Assembly (NCBI GenBank): GCA_035456105.1
Contig: DATIDV010000017.1
Span: 248,001 to 312,000, forward strand
Reading direction: 5' to 3'
Source: Viridibacterium sp035456105
GTDB lineage: Bacteria; Pseudomonadota; Gammaproteobacteria; Burkholderiales; Rhodocyclaceae
Length of the DNA stretch: 64,000 bases
Shown here: one piece after another, positions 44,916 to 51,573 of the stretch
Numbering within the stretch: the stretch's first letter is position 1
Layout: every line of letters starts with the position of its first letter
Notes under the pieces: model-generated
Told to the model about the DNA's origin: nothing
The model's input: only the letters and a program-made list of their open reading frames with translations
Databases searched by the model: none
Made by a program: the position numbers and the translations under genes

Positions 44916-44995
44916 GTAGGGGGGACGGAGCGCTGCAACAACCCACCGTGGTGTATCAACGATAAGCGGTGGGTTGCTTCGCGAACCCACCCTAC
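44916..44995. repeat. Paired REP element, GGGTGGGTT family, third copy
   Basis: GTAGGGGGGACGGAGC and the inverted GGGTTGCTTCGCGAACCCAC plus CCTAC. It lies inside the RNA-repair operon and supplies the TAG stop of the low-GC ORF upstream. Confidence 0.72.
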
Positions 44996-45729
44996 GTGCT
45001 ATCAAGGTCAGGGTTACGTGACCGCACTGTTGCCACTATTTGCAGGTCCAACGCCTCATTACCATTAGCCTCGTAGGCACCACTTTCGGTAGCCAGCTCC
45101 ACAGGATCAAAGCGGTCCCAAAGAACGCTGATTGATCCATAGAGCACTGCTTCGATTGACGCCATCACATCTCTGACGTGACGAAGGTTGATGTGCCTTG
45201 AGGTCGCTAACGTGACGCGGGCTGGCGAACCCTTCCGAGCCAATGTCTTTGGATATCGGAACTCCTCGCCGGTTCGATCAACGCCATCGAGTTCATCGAT
45301 TTGGGGCTCCATTGCATCCAACACGCCCTCTTGGACATCAACGTGTTTCGCCAACACGGCTCTCGCCTTTCTCCAAAGATTGCTCAGGCTATGGGTTGAT
45401 TCTGTCTCAAGCAGTCCAGAGTCCAGTCTATTTCCCAAGAGAATGATCTCTTTGAGTCGCAGCTCAAGCCCGTGTCGGTATGCAAAACAAATCGGGTAGA
45501 GCATTTCGTCTGGAGATTCCTCTCCCCTCATAACTGCAGCCACCAGAACATTTGCAGACCTCAAATAGCCCTCAGCGATAAGACTCCAGCTAAGGCCATC
45601 CGCGTACCAATGCGGACACGCATTGTTCTTCCAGTCGGGGAGATCTCCTCGAAACATGCGCTCCCCGGCAATGGGCTCGCTAGGTATGTTTAGTCCCAGG
45701 ATCGCACGCTGTTCGTCAGCATCTTCCAT
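44992..45729 (-). CDS. Unrecognised low-GC protein between rtcB and rlaP, possibly HEPN-like
   Basis: A 245-residue soluble helical protein. YPICFAYRHGLELRLKEIILLG followed by THSLSNLWRKARAVL recalls HEPN-type helical bundles, and RAVLAKH fits a loose R-x5-H pattern, but the assignment is weak. GC content is lower than its neighbours, suggesting insertion into the operon. The ATG at 45729 follows the rtcB stop by 5 bases with AAGGGG 8 bases upstream. A role as an RNase or RNA-binding accessory of repair is speculation. Confidence 0.6.
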   Translation of the reverse strand: MEDADEQRAILGLNIPSEPIAGERMFRGDLPDWKNNACPHWYADGLSWSLIAEGYLRSANVLVAAVMRGEESPDEMLYPICFAYRHGLELRLKEIILLGNRLDSGLLETESTHSLSNLWRKARAVLAKHVDVQEGVLDAMEPQIDELDGVDRTGEEFRYPKTLARKGSPARVTLATSRHINLRHVRDVMASIEAVLYGSISVLWDRFDPVELATESGAYEANGNEALDLQIVATVRSRNPDLDST

Positions 45730-45734
45730 TCTTG

Positions 45735-46958
45735 TCACCCCTTCACACAAACCACCTGTCGCAAGGTATGCAGCACTTCCACCAACTCGCGCTGAGCCTC
45801 CATCACCGCATCGATGTCCTTGTACGCCATCGGGATCTCATCGATCACATCGGCGTCCTTGCGGCATTCAACGTGCGCCGTCGCTGCAACTTGATCCGCC
45901 ACTGTGAAGCGACGCTTCGCTTCGTTACGGCTCATCGAGCGGCCCGCACCGTGACTGCATGAGCAGAAGGCCTCTTCGTTACCCAGGCCGCGCACGATGA
46001 AGCTTTTCGCGCCCATCGAGCCGGGGATGATGCCGAGCTGACCTTTCTGTGCCGACACGGCGCCCTTACGGGTCACGAGAATGTCGGCGCCGAAGTGCGT
46101 TTCCTTCTGCACGTAGTTGTGGTGACAGTTCACCGCTTCCACGTCCGCATCGAAGGGCTTGCCGATCACCGTGCGCGCGGCGGCGATGACGTTCTGCATC
46201 ATCACCGCGCGGTTACGGCGCGCGAAGTCCTGCGCCCAGCCGACCGCCTCGACGTAATCGTCGAAGTGCTGGCTGCCTTCTTCGAAATAGGCCAAATCCT
46301 TATCAGGCAGATTCGCGATGTGTTGCTGCATGTCCTTCTGCGCCAGCTCGATGAAGTAGGTGCCGATGGCATTCCCGACACCGCGCGAACCGGAGTGCAG
46401 CATGAACCACACGCGGTTGGCTTCGTCGAGGCAGACTTCGATGAAGTGGTTGCCCGTTCCCAGCGTGCCGAGGTGCTTGTGGTTGTTGGTGTTCTTCAGG
46501 CGCGGGTTTTTGTCGGTGATCTGCTTGAAGCCTCGCACCAGCTCACCCCACATCGCGTCCACCGTTTCAGGCGGCGTGTCCCACGAGCCCTTGTCGCGTT
46601 GTCCGCGCCCCATCGTGCGGCCATGCGGCACGGCGCGCTCGATGGCGCTGCGCAAGCCATGCAGGTTGTCCGGCAGGTCGCTGGCGGTCAGCGTGGTGCG
46701 CGCGGCCATCATGCCGCAGCCGATATCCACGCCGACGGCTGCGGGAATGATTGCGCCCTGCGTGGGGATCACGCTGCCGATCGTCGAGCCTTTACCGAGG
46801 TGCACATCGGGCATGACGGCGAGATGCTTGTAGATGAAGGGCATCTTCGCGGTGTTGATGAGTTGTTGCCGCGCTTCGTCTTCGACGGGCACGCCTTGCG
46901 TCCACATCTTGATGGGCTTGCCGTTCTCGACTTCCAGGATCTTGTATTCCATTTTCAT
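45735..46958 (-). CDS. rtcB: RNA-splicing ligase RtcB
   Basis: Joins RNA 3'-phosphate or cyclic phosphate ends to 5'-OH ends with GTP and Mn2+. The 407-residue protein has metal ligands in GVDIGCGMM (D78, C81), HLGTLGTGNHFIEV and NCHHNYVQ, and the guanylylated His in CSCSHGAGRSMSR. I start at ATG 46958; ATG 46952 is equally possible. It lies 49 bases downstream of the last Y-like RNA and shares their transcript. Confidence 0.95.
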   Translation of the reverse strand: MKMEYKILEVENGKPIKMWTQGVPVEDEARQQLINTAKMPFIYKHLAVMPDVHLGKGSTIGSVIPTQGAIIPAAVGVDIGCGMMAARTTLTASDLPDNLHGLRSAIERAVPHGRTMGRGQRDKGSWDTPPETVDAMWGELVRGFKQITDKNPRLKNTNNHKHLGTLGTGNHFIEVCLDEANRVWFMLHSGSRGVGNAIGTYFIELAQKDMQQHIANLPDKDLAYFEEGSQHFDDYVEAVGWAQDFARRNRAVMMQNVIAAARTVIGKPFDADVEAVNCHHNYVQKETHFGADILVTRKGAVSAQKGQLGIIPGSMGAKSFIVRGLGNEEAFCSCSHGAGRSMSRNEAKRRFTVADQVAATAHVECRKDADVIDEIPMAYKDIDAVMEAQRELVEVLHTLRQVVCVKG

Positions 46959-47007
46959 TCTCTTTTCTTGCTGTGCGCCGCTGATGGTAGCGGAGCTAAA
47001 CACGGGT

Positions 47008-47132
47008 GCGGTGACAAGGGAGTGTAGAAACATTGCTGAGCTACCGGCTTGCGCCGACCGGAGATTGAATCCGGGACCTTCCGCCTTGGGGGCGGACGCT
47101 CTATCCGATGTAGTTCCCACTGCATTCACCGC
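47008..47132 (-). ncRNA. Y-RNA-like ncRNA, unit 8 (nearest rtcB)
   Basis: RNA 5' end at 47132. Terminal stem GCGGTGA/TCACCGC (7 bp). The internal-loop strands start AATGCA (5') and end CCCTTG (3'). The second stem is GTG-GGAAC with GTTTC-TA-CAC. The core has a T-arm-like hairpin CCGGA-TTCAATC-TCCGG, then CGGC-GCAA-GCCG, a short acceptor-like stem capped by a GCAA tetraloop, then GGTAGCTCAG. A TCCGC/GCGGA hairpin precedes the T-arm in the position of an anticodon or variable arm. Confidence 0.75.
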
Positions 47133-47148
47133 GAAACACTCAGGCAAC

Positions 47149-47302
47149 ACGCCAACAAACAATTGCGAAACTGTTACTGCTTCCGCCACCGAATGCGGCT
47201 TTGCTGCTGCCACACCGGCCGGGGCTTGAACCCGGACACCGGACTGCTCCGGTCTGCGCTTGCACGCAGGCGTCTACCTGTAGTTCCGCCGGCATTCGGC
47301 GT
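47149..47302 (-). ncRNA. Y-RNA-like ncRNA, unit 7, class II tRNA mimic
   Basis: RNA 5' end at 47302; the longest unit. Terminal stem ACGCCGA/TTGGCGT. Second stem GCGGAAC/GTTTCGC. The core has CTGCG-TGCAAG-CGCAG, then a long variable-arm-like hairpin ACCGGA-GCAG-TCCGGT, a T-arm CCGGG-TTCAAGC-CCCGG, and an acceptor-like stem with GTGTGGC and GCCGCAT closed by a loop. GGTGGCGGAA then recalls a leucine-type D-arm. Confidence 0.75.
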
Positions 47303-47346
47303 ATTGCCCAACTCAGAGAACGCTTTACCGAGCGTTCATGACGGGT

Positions 47347-47458
47347 GACGACAAGTTTGACGAAACATGTTCTTGCTCTACCTGCTGAGCTACGGTTTCA
47401 ATGTTCTGAAACCGGCGGGGCTCGAACCCGCGACAAAGTAGTTCCGTCGGCATTCGCC
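47347..47458 (-). ncRNA. Y-RNA-like ncRNA, unit 6, permuted tRNA mimic
   Basis: RNA 5' end at 47458. Terminal stem GGCGA/TCGTC. Internal loop ATGCC opposite AAACTTG. Second stem GACGGAAC/GTTTCGTC. T-arm GCGGG-TTCGAGC-CCCGC. Acceptor-like stem CGGTTTC with GAAACCG, perfect 7 bp, closed by AGAACATT. D-arm GCTC-AGCAGGTA-GAGC. The best-formed example of the permuted tRNA module. Confidence 0.85.
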
Positions 47459-47468
47459 TTTGACACAG

Positions 47469-47575
47469 GGGCGACAAAACTGGATGAAATGACATGCCTG
47501 ACCGCTTGGCTACAGCCCGCTTTGGCGGACTGGCAGGAGTCGAACCCGCCTGTGTAATTTCACCTGCATTCGCCC
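47469..47575 (-). ncRNA. Y-RNA-like ncRNA, unit 5, permuted tRNA mimic with a different D-arm
   Basis: RNA 5' end at 47575. Terminal stem GGGCGA/TCGCCC. Second stem GGTGAAAT/ATTTCATC. T-arm GCGGG-TTCGACT-CCTGC. Acceptor-like stem AGTCCGC with GCGGGCT closed by CAAA. D-arm GCC-AAGCGGTCA-GGC, a glutamine-tRNA-like sequence unlike units 3, 4 and 6. Confidence 0.82.
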
Positions 47576-47586
47576 TTAACGAGGGT

Positions 47587-47709
47587 GGCGACAAGGGACG
47601 GTGGAACATCGTGCTCTACCAACTGAGCTACGGCCCGGTGATCTGGCGCCGACGGGATTCGAACCCGCGACCACGACATTAGGAGTGTGTAGTTCCACCT
47701 GCATTCGCC
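47587..47709 (-). ncRNA. Y-RNA-like ncRNA, unit 4, permuted tRNA mimic
   Basis: RNA 5' end at 47709. Terminal stem GGCGA/TCGCC. Second stem GGTGGAAC/GTTCCACC, perfect 8 bp. T-arm GCGGG-TTCGAAT-CCCGT. Acceptor-like strands CGGCGCC and GGGCCG, only partly paired. D-arm AGCTC-AGTTGGTA-GAGC. Confidence 0.83.
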
Positions 47710-47756
47710 ATAAAACTTCAAAACCAATCTCTATCTGTACCGCCTTGTATCAGGGT

Positions 47757-47880
47757 GGCGACAAGGGTTGATGGAACATCGTGCTCTACCAGCTGAGCTA
47801 CGGCCCCAGTGCTCTGGAACCGGCGGGATTCGAACCCGCGACCACGACCGTGATAGGGTGTAGTTCCACCTGCATTCGCC
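47757..47880 (-). ncRNA. Y-RNA-like ncRNA, unit 3, permuted tRNA mimic
   Basis: RNA 5' end at 47880. Terminal stem GGCGA/TCGCC. Second stem GGTGGAAC/GTTCCATC. T-arm GCGGG-TTCGAAT-CCCGC. Acceptor-like stem CGGTTCC with GGGGCCG (7 bp, two G-U) closed by AGAGCACT. D-arm GCTC-AGCTGGTA-GAGC. Confidence 0.85.
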
Positions 47881-47890
47881 GTAAAACGAG

Positions 47891-47973
47891 GCGCGACAAA
47901 GATGTGTCGGGTGAGTTACAGGCCGTGGCAGTGCCCGACACCTGTTCCGATGTACACCCGACGGCATTCGCGC
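47891..47973 (-). ncRNA. Y-RNA-like ncRNA, unit 2, short form without tRNA module
   Basis: RNA 5' end at 47973, 83 nt. Terminal stem GCGCGA/TCGCGC. Internal loop ATGCCG opposite CACATCTTTG. Second stem TCGGGTG/CACCCGA. The apex is closed by ACAGG/CCTGT. No TTCGAAT-type T-loop or D-arm, so it keeps only the Ro-binding stem design. Confidence 0.7.
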
Positions 47974-47978
47974 TTCGG

Positions 47979-48085
47979 CGCGGCAGGACAAGCCGCTTGG
48001 CATGACGCGGGATTCGAACCCGCCTTCCCGCAAGGCCGAGCCTCCCGGGTTTCAACCATGTAGTCATGCAGACATTCCTGCCGCG
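47979..48085 (-). ncRNA. Y-RNA-like ncRNA, unit 1 (nearest rsr)
   Basis: RNA 5' end at 48085. Terminal stem CGCGGCAGGA/TCCTGCCGCG, 10 bp. Internal loop ATGTCT opposite CAAGCGGCTTG. Second stem GCATGAC/GTCATGC. The core has a perfect T-arm GCGGG-TTCGAAT-CCCGC but no recognisable AGCTC-type D-arm. It begins 74 nt after the rsr stop. Confidence 0.78.
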
Positions 48086-48159
48086 TCGAAAAACTGTTCT
48101 GTGTTTCCTTTCTCAAGCGGCGCCCGTCCCGTTCGGAGGCGAGCGCCGGTACTACCTCA

Positions 48160-49707
48160 CTACAGTACGACCGACTCGATCGCTTCTACCCAGTGCGCGG
48201 CGCCGAACTGGCCGGACGCGAACTGGCTCACCACATCAAACACTGCGTCACCGAAGCCACCGACATTCAGGATGTCGGCCTGCTCCTGTGCCTGCGCCGT
48301 GCCATACGGCTGCAGGTCGATGCACACCAGGCGGGCATGCGGGTTGAATTGCTTCAACAGATGCCACTGGCGCATGGTTTCCGTCGCACCGCGGCGCGTC
48401 GCATCAATCCACGACTCGTTGTCGGACACGATGATTACCACATCCACCTTCGCCTTCTCGCGCACCAGCTGCGCCAGCGGTGCGCTGCAGTTGGTGCCGC
48501 CGCCACCGATGGCTGCCAGCTTGGCCGCATTGCTCATCACGCTGTCACGCGGATTGAGTTGCAGCTTCACCACGTCCTGCTCGAAGGGCAGCACACGCGC
48601 ATCGACATGCTTGCGCAGTACGGCTGCAGCCATCAGCGCCGCCACATCGATACAACGCACTGCGCTGGTGGCACCCTTGCGGTAGCCGGTGACGGCGCTA
48701 CCCATCGAGCCCGATACGTCCGGACACACGACTACGCGGCCTTCCAGCTGTGGCACATTGCCCAGCGATACTTCCAGCGCGTCCTGCAGGGCCTCGCGGA
48801 TCTGCGTCGGCACGCCATCGCCAGTCATGCGATATGCAGACAGCAACTGGTACGGATACACACGCGCCTTCGCAATCTCCTTCGCATCGGCCAGACGTCT
48901 TGCCACACGTGCAACGACTTCCGGCATCTCGAACACGCCATTACGTGCCAGCGTGTTCAGGTTCATGCGCAATGCCTGCCAACTCATGCGGTCCGCCAGC
49001 GTTGCCCATTGCGCGGTGCTCAGCTTTTCATTGCTCAGCAACAGAAAGGGCACTTCCGGCAGTTCGCCGCCGTGCTGGCGGAAAGCCAGCAGAGCCTGAG
49101 TGGCGGGCGGCAAGGCTTCAGCCTTGAAGGACTTGCCGATCAACCAGGCGAAGAAGGCTTCACGCCATGCTTCGGCAGGCTTTGCATGCACCATCTTCAC
49201 GACGTCGGCCAGCGATGGCTCATTGCCGACTGCAGCGCTCAGCAACTGGTACTCGCTGGCCGAATTCAGCCAGTTCTGCACCAGCTTCTTCGGACGCGAA
49301 CCCAGCGACTTTCGACCTGTGGCACCGCTGCGCAGGATCTGTACGAAGTTGCGCAGCATCTTGCCGCTGTCGATCACGCGAGCGAAGGCAGCAGCCAGCA
49401 GGGGAGAACGACGCGTTGCCAGCACCGCGATCAACAGTGCCGCCATGTCCTTCATGTGGCCTTTTTCGCGGCAGTAGATTGCCGTGCGGGCAATGTACGC
49501 GTCGTCCATCTCGGCGGTCAGCGCCATGACGTCGGCCAGCTGCGTCTCCGCATCGGCGTAGTAGGTCTGGCTCAGGCAGCCCGTCATGGCCAGCTGTGCC
49601 AGCTTGTGGCGCGGGCTCAGGGCATAGGCCGGCGCTGCATGGGCATTCACCGTGTCTGCCGGAGCCAGCTTGGCGAACAGGGTGTTGAACAGTTGGGTGT
49701 TGGCCAT
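48160..49707 (-). CDS. rsr: Rsr, bacterial Ro60/TROVE-domain protein
   Basis: Ring-shaped RNA-binding protein that holds Y RNA and helps RNA quality control. The 515-residue protein has a TROVE HEAT-repeat region (about 1-340; LAMTGCLSQTYYAD, GKMLRNFVQILRSG, WLIGKSFKA) and a C-terminal von Willebrand A domain with the MIDAS motif DVSGSMGS. The Y-like RNA array follows directly on the same strand. A sigma54 promoter precedes it and RtcR is divergent. Confidence 0.95.
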   Translation of the reverse strand: MANTQLFNTLFAKLAPADTVNAHAAPAYALSPRHKLAQLAMTGCLSQTYYADAETQLADVMALTAEMDDAYIARTAIYCREKGHMKDMAALLIAVLATRRSPLLAAAFARVIDSGKMLRNFVQILRSGATGRKSLGSRPKKLVQNWLNSASEYQLLSAAVGNEPSLADVVKMVHAKPAEAWREAFFAWLIGKSFKAEALPPATQALLAFRQHGGELPEVPFLLLSNEKLSTAQWATLADRMSWQALRMNLNTLARNGVFEMPEVVARVARRLADAKEIAKARVYPYQLLSAYRMTGDGVPTQIREALQDALEVSLGNVPQLEGRVVVCPDVSGSMGSAVTGYRKGATSAVRCIDVAALMAAAVLRKHVDARVLPFEQDVVKLQLNPRDSVMSNAAKLAAIGGGGTNCSAPLAQLVREKAKVDVVIIVSDNESWIDATRRGATETMRQWHLLKQFNPHARLVCIDLQPYGTAQAQEQADILNVGGFGDAVFDVVSQFASGQFGAAHWVEAIESVVL

Positions 49708-49753
49708 TTCGTTTCTCCTTTGTCATCAGCAGTCGTCTGGATGCCTTCTGTAT

Positions 49754-49770
49754 TGCGAGGAGTGTGCCAA
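49754..49770 (-). promoter_or_regulatory. Sigma54 (-24/-12) promoter of the rsr-rtcBA operon
   Basis: Reading the minus strand, TTGGCACACTCCTCGCA fits YTGGCACG-N4-TTGCW with the GG and GC at the correct spacing and one change in the -12 box. It lies about 47 nt before the rsr ATG, so transcription would begin near 49742. It matches control by RtcR, a sigma54 activator. Confidence 0.72.
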
Positions 49771-49905
49771 GACGTTTCTCGGCAGCAAAATGAATTGCAA
49801 CCCATTGTTTTATTAGAAAAACACGAAACACTTTCTGTACTGCACAACATTGACCAACACAAGATTGCTAGACTTTCAGATAGTCATTTATCTTTTTAGA
49901 TATCC

Positions 49906-51495
49906 ATGAAGAAAAACGTGGTCTTTGGTTTTCTCGGCATCCAGCTCGACTATGGCGGCAAGGGTTCGCAACGCTGGGAGCGTTGGCGGCCGACGCTGGG
50001 GCTGTGCCAGCAGGAGGATCTGGTCGTGCACCGGCTCGAACTGCTGCACGACACGCGTAGTCAGCAGCTTGCCGATCGCATAGAGGCCGACATCGCAACC
50101 GTGTCGCCGGAGACGGAGGTTCGCCACGTCATCAACGAGATCCGCGACCCGTGGGATTTCGAGGAGGTCTACACGACGCTGCACGACTTCGCGCGCAGCT
50201 ACCCGTTCGACCCCGAGAACGAGGACTACCTGATCCACATCACGACGGGTACGCACGTCGCGCAGATCTGCTGGTTCCTGCTGGCGGAGGCGCGCTATCT
50301 GCCGGCGCGCCTGGTGCAGACATCACCACCGCGCAAGAAGGACGTGGCCAACACGGTCGGCACGTATGCACTGATCGATCTGGACCTGTCGCGCTACAAC
50401 AAGATTGCGCAGCGCTTCCAGCGCGAGCACGAGGAGACGGTGAGCTTCCTCAAGGCCGGCATCGCGACGCGCAACGCGCGGTTCAACCAGATGATCGAGC
50501 AGATCGAGCGCGTGGCGGATCGCTCGAAGGCGCCCATGCTGCTGGTCGGCCCGACCGGGGCGGGCAAGTCTTTTCTCGCACGGCGCGTGTTTGAACTGAA
50601 GGCGCAGAAGCAGCGCATGACAGGCCGCTTCGTGGAAGTTAACTGCGCGACCTTGCGCGGCGACTCGGCGATGTCGACCTTGTTTGGTCATGTGAAAGGC
50701 GCATTCACGGGGGCGCAGACGGAACGCCCCGGCCTGCTGCGTTCCGCTGCCGGTGGTTTGCTGTTTCTCGACGAGATCGGCGAACTCGGACTCGACGAGC
50801 AGGCAATGCTGTTGAAAGCCATCGAGGAAAAACGCTTCTTCCCTTTCGGTGGCGACAAGGAAGTCGAGAGCGACTTCCAGCTCATCGCCGGTACGCATCG
50901 CGACTTACGCCAATGGGTGGCGGAAGGACGCTTCCGTGAAGACCTGTACGCGCGCATCAACCTGTGGACCTTCGACTTGCCTGGCCTCGCTGCACGGCCA
51001 GAGGACATCGAACCGAATCTGGACTTCGAACTGGCGCGCTTTGCCGAAGACAACGGGCAGCAGGTGCGTTTCAACGTCGAAGCGCGGCGCCGCTATCTCG
51101 CCTTCGCTTCGTCAGGCGATGCCCTGTGGTCGGGCAACTTCCGCGAGTTGTCGGCGTCGGTGACGCGCATGGCAACACTGGCTGAAGCCGGGCGCATTAC
51201 CGAGCAGGACGCGATATGCGAAATAGATCGCCTGCGACGAACATGGTCCGGCGGCGACGCCGTAGATCTGTGCAGCGAAGTGCTTGGTGGCGGTGTGGAT
51301 GCACTCGACTTGTTCGACAGATGCCAACTCAGCTTCGTCATCGAGGTATGCCGTAAATCAGCAAACCTGTCGGCGGCGGGACGAGCGCTGTTTGCTCAGT
51401 CACGACAGGAGAAGAAGCTTGCTAACGACGCTGATCGTTTGCGCAAGTATCTCGCACGTTTCGAATTGAGCTGGGATCAGGTACGCGCCGCCTGA
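49906..51495 (+). CDS. rtcR: RtcR, CARF-domain sigma54 activator of RNA repair
   Basis: A 529-residue activator. The N-terminal CARF-type sensor (about 1-165; MKKNVVFGFLGIQLDYGG) probably binds a damaged-RNA product. The AAA+ domain has Walker A GPTGAGKS, the sigma54-contact motif GAFTGAQTERPG and Walker B LLFLDEIGELG. A C-terminal helical region follows. It is divergent from rsr and activates the sigma54 promoter there. Confidence 0.94.
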   Translation: MKKNVVFGFLGIQLDYGGKGSQRWERWRPTLGLCQQEDLVVHRLELLHDTRSQQLADRIEADIATVSPETEVRHVINEIRDPWDFEEVYTTLHDFARSYPFDPENEDYLIHITTGTHVAQICWFLLAEARYLPARLVQTSPPRKKDVANTVGTYALIDLDLSRYNKIAQRFQREHEETVSFLKAGIATRNARFNQMIEQIERVADRSKAPMLLVGPTGAGKSFLARRVFELKAQKQRMTGRFVEVNCATLRGDSAMSTLFGHVKGAFTGAQTERPGLLRSAAGGLLFLDEIGELGLDEQAMLLKAIEEKRFFPFGGDKEVESDFQLIAGTHRDLRQWVAEGRFREDLYARINLWTFDLPGLAARPEDIEPNLDFELARFAEDNGQQVRFNVEARRRYLAFASSGDALWSGNFRELSASVTRMATLAEAGRITEQDAICEIDRLRRTWSGGDAVDLCSEVLGGGVDALDLFDRCQLSFVIEVCRKSANLSAAGRALFAQSRQEKKLANDADRLRKYLARFELSWDQVRAA

Positions 51496-51514
51496 GCAAA
51501 GAGACTGAAAAGAC

Positions 51515-51549
51515 AAGGGCCAGTGCAGCTTGCCGCTGCACTGGCCCTT
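51515..51549. terminator. Bidirectional terminator hairpin between rtcR and the ABC binding-protein gene
   Basis: AAGGGCCAGTGCAGC and GCTGCACTGGCCCTT form a perfect 15-bp stem around TTGCC. A-tracts on the right and T-rich sequence on the minus-strand exit suit termination of both convergent genes. Confidence 0.72.
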
Positions 51550-51573
51550 CAAAAAACTCAGGGCTGCTTCGAC

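Noticed and set aside
47041..48060. Canonical tRNA gene cluster
   Set aside because: T-loops and D-arms are present, but in permuted order, with sealed acceptor stems, no CCA-bearing 3' end and no intact anticodon arm.
47008..48085. CRISPR array
   Set aside because: Units vary from 83 to 154 nt, repeats are not identical, and the conserved parts are paired ends of folded RNAs; no cas genes are near.
49906..51495. Generic NtrC-type regulator
   Set aside because: The N-terminus is a CARF-type sensor rather than a receiver domain, and the gene is divergent from rsr-rtcB, which identifies RtcR.
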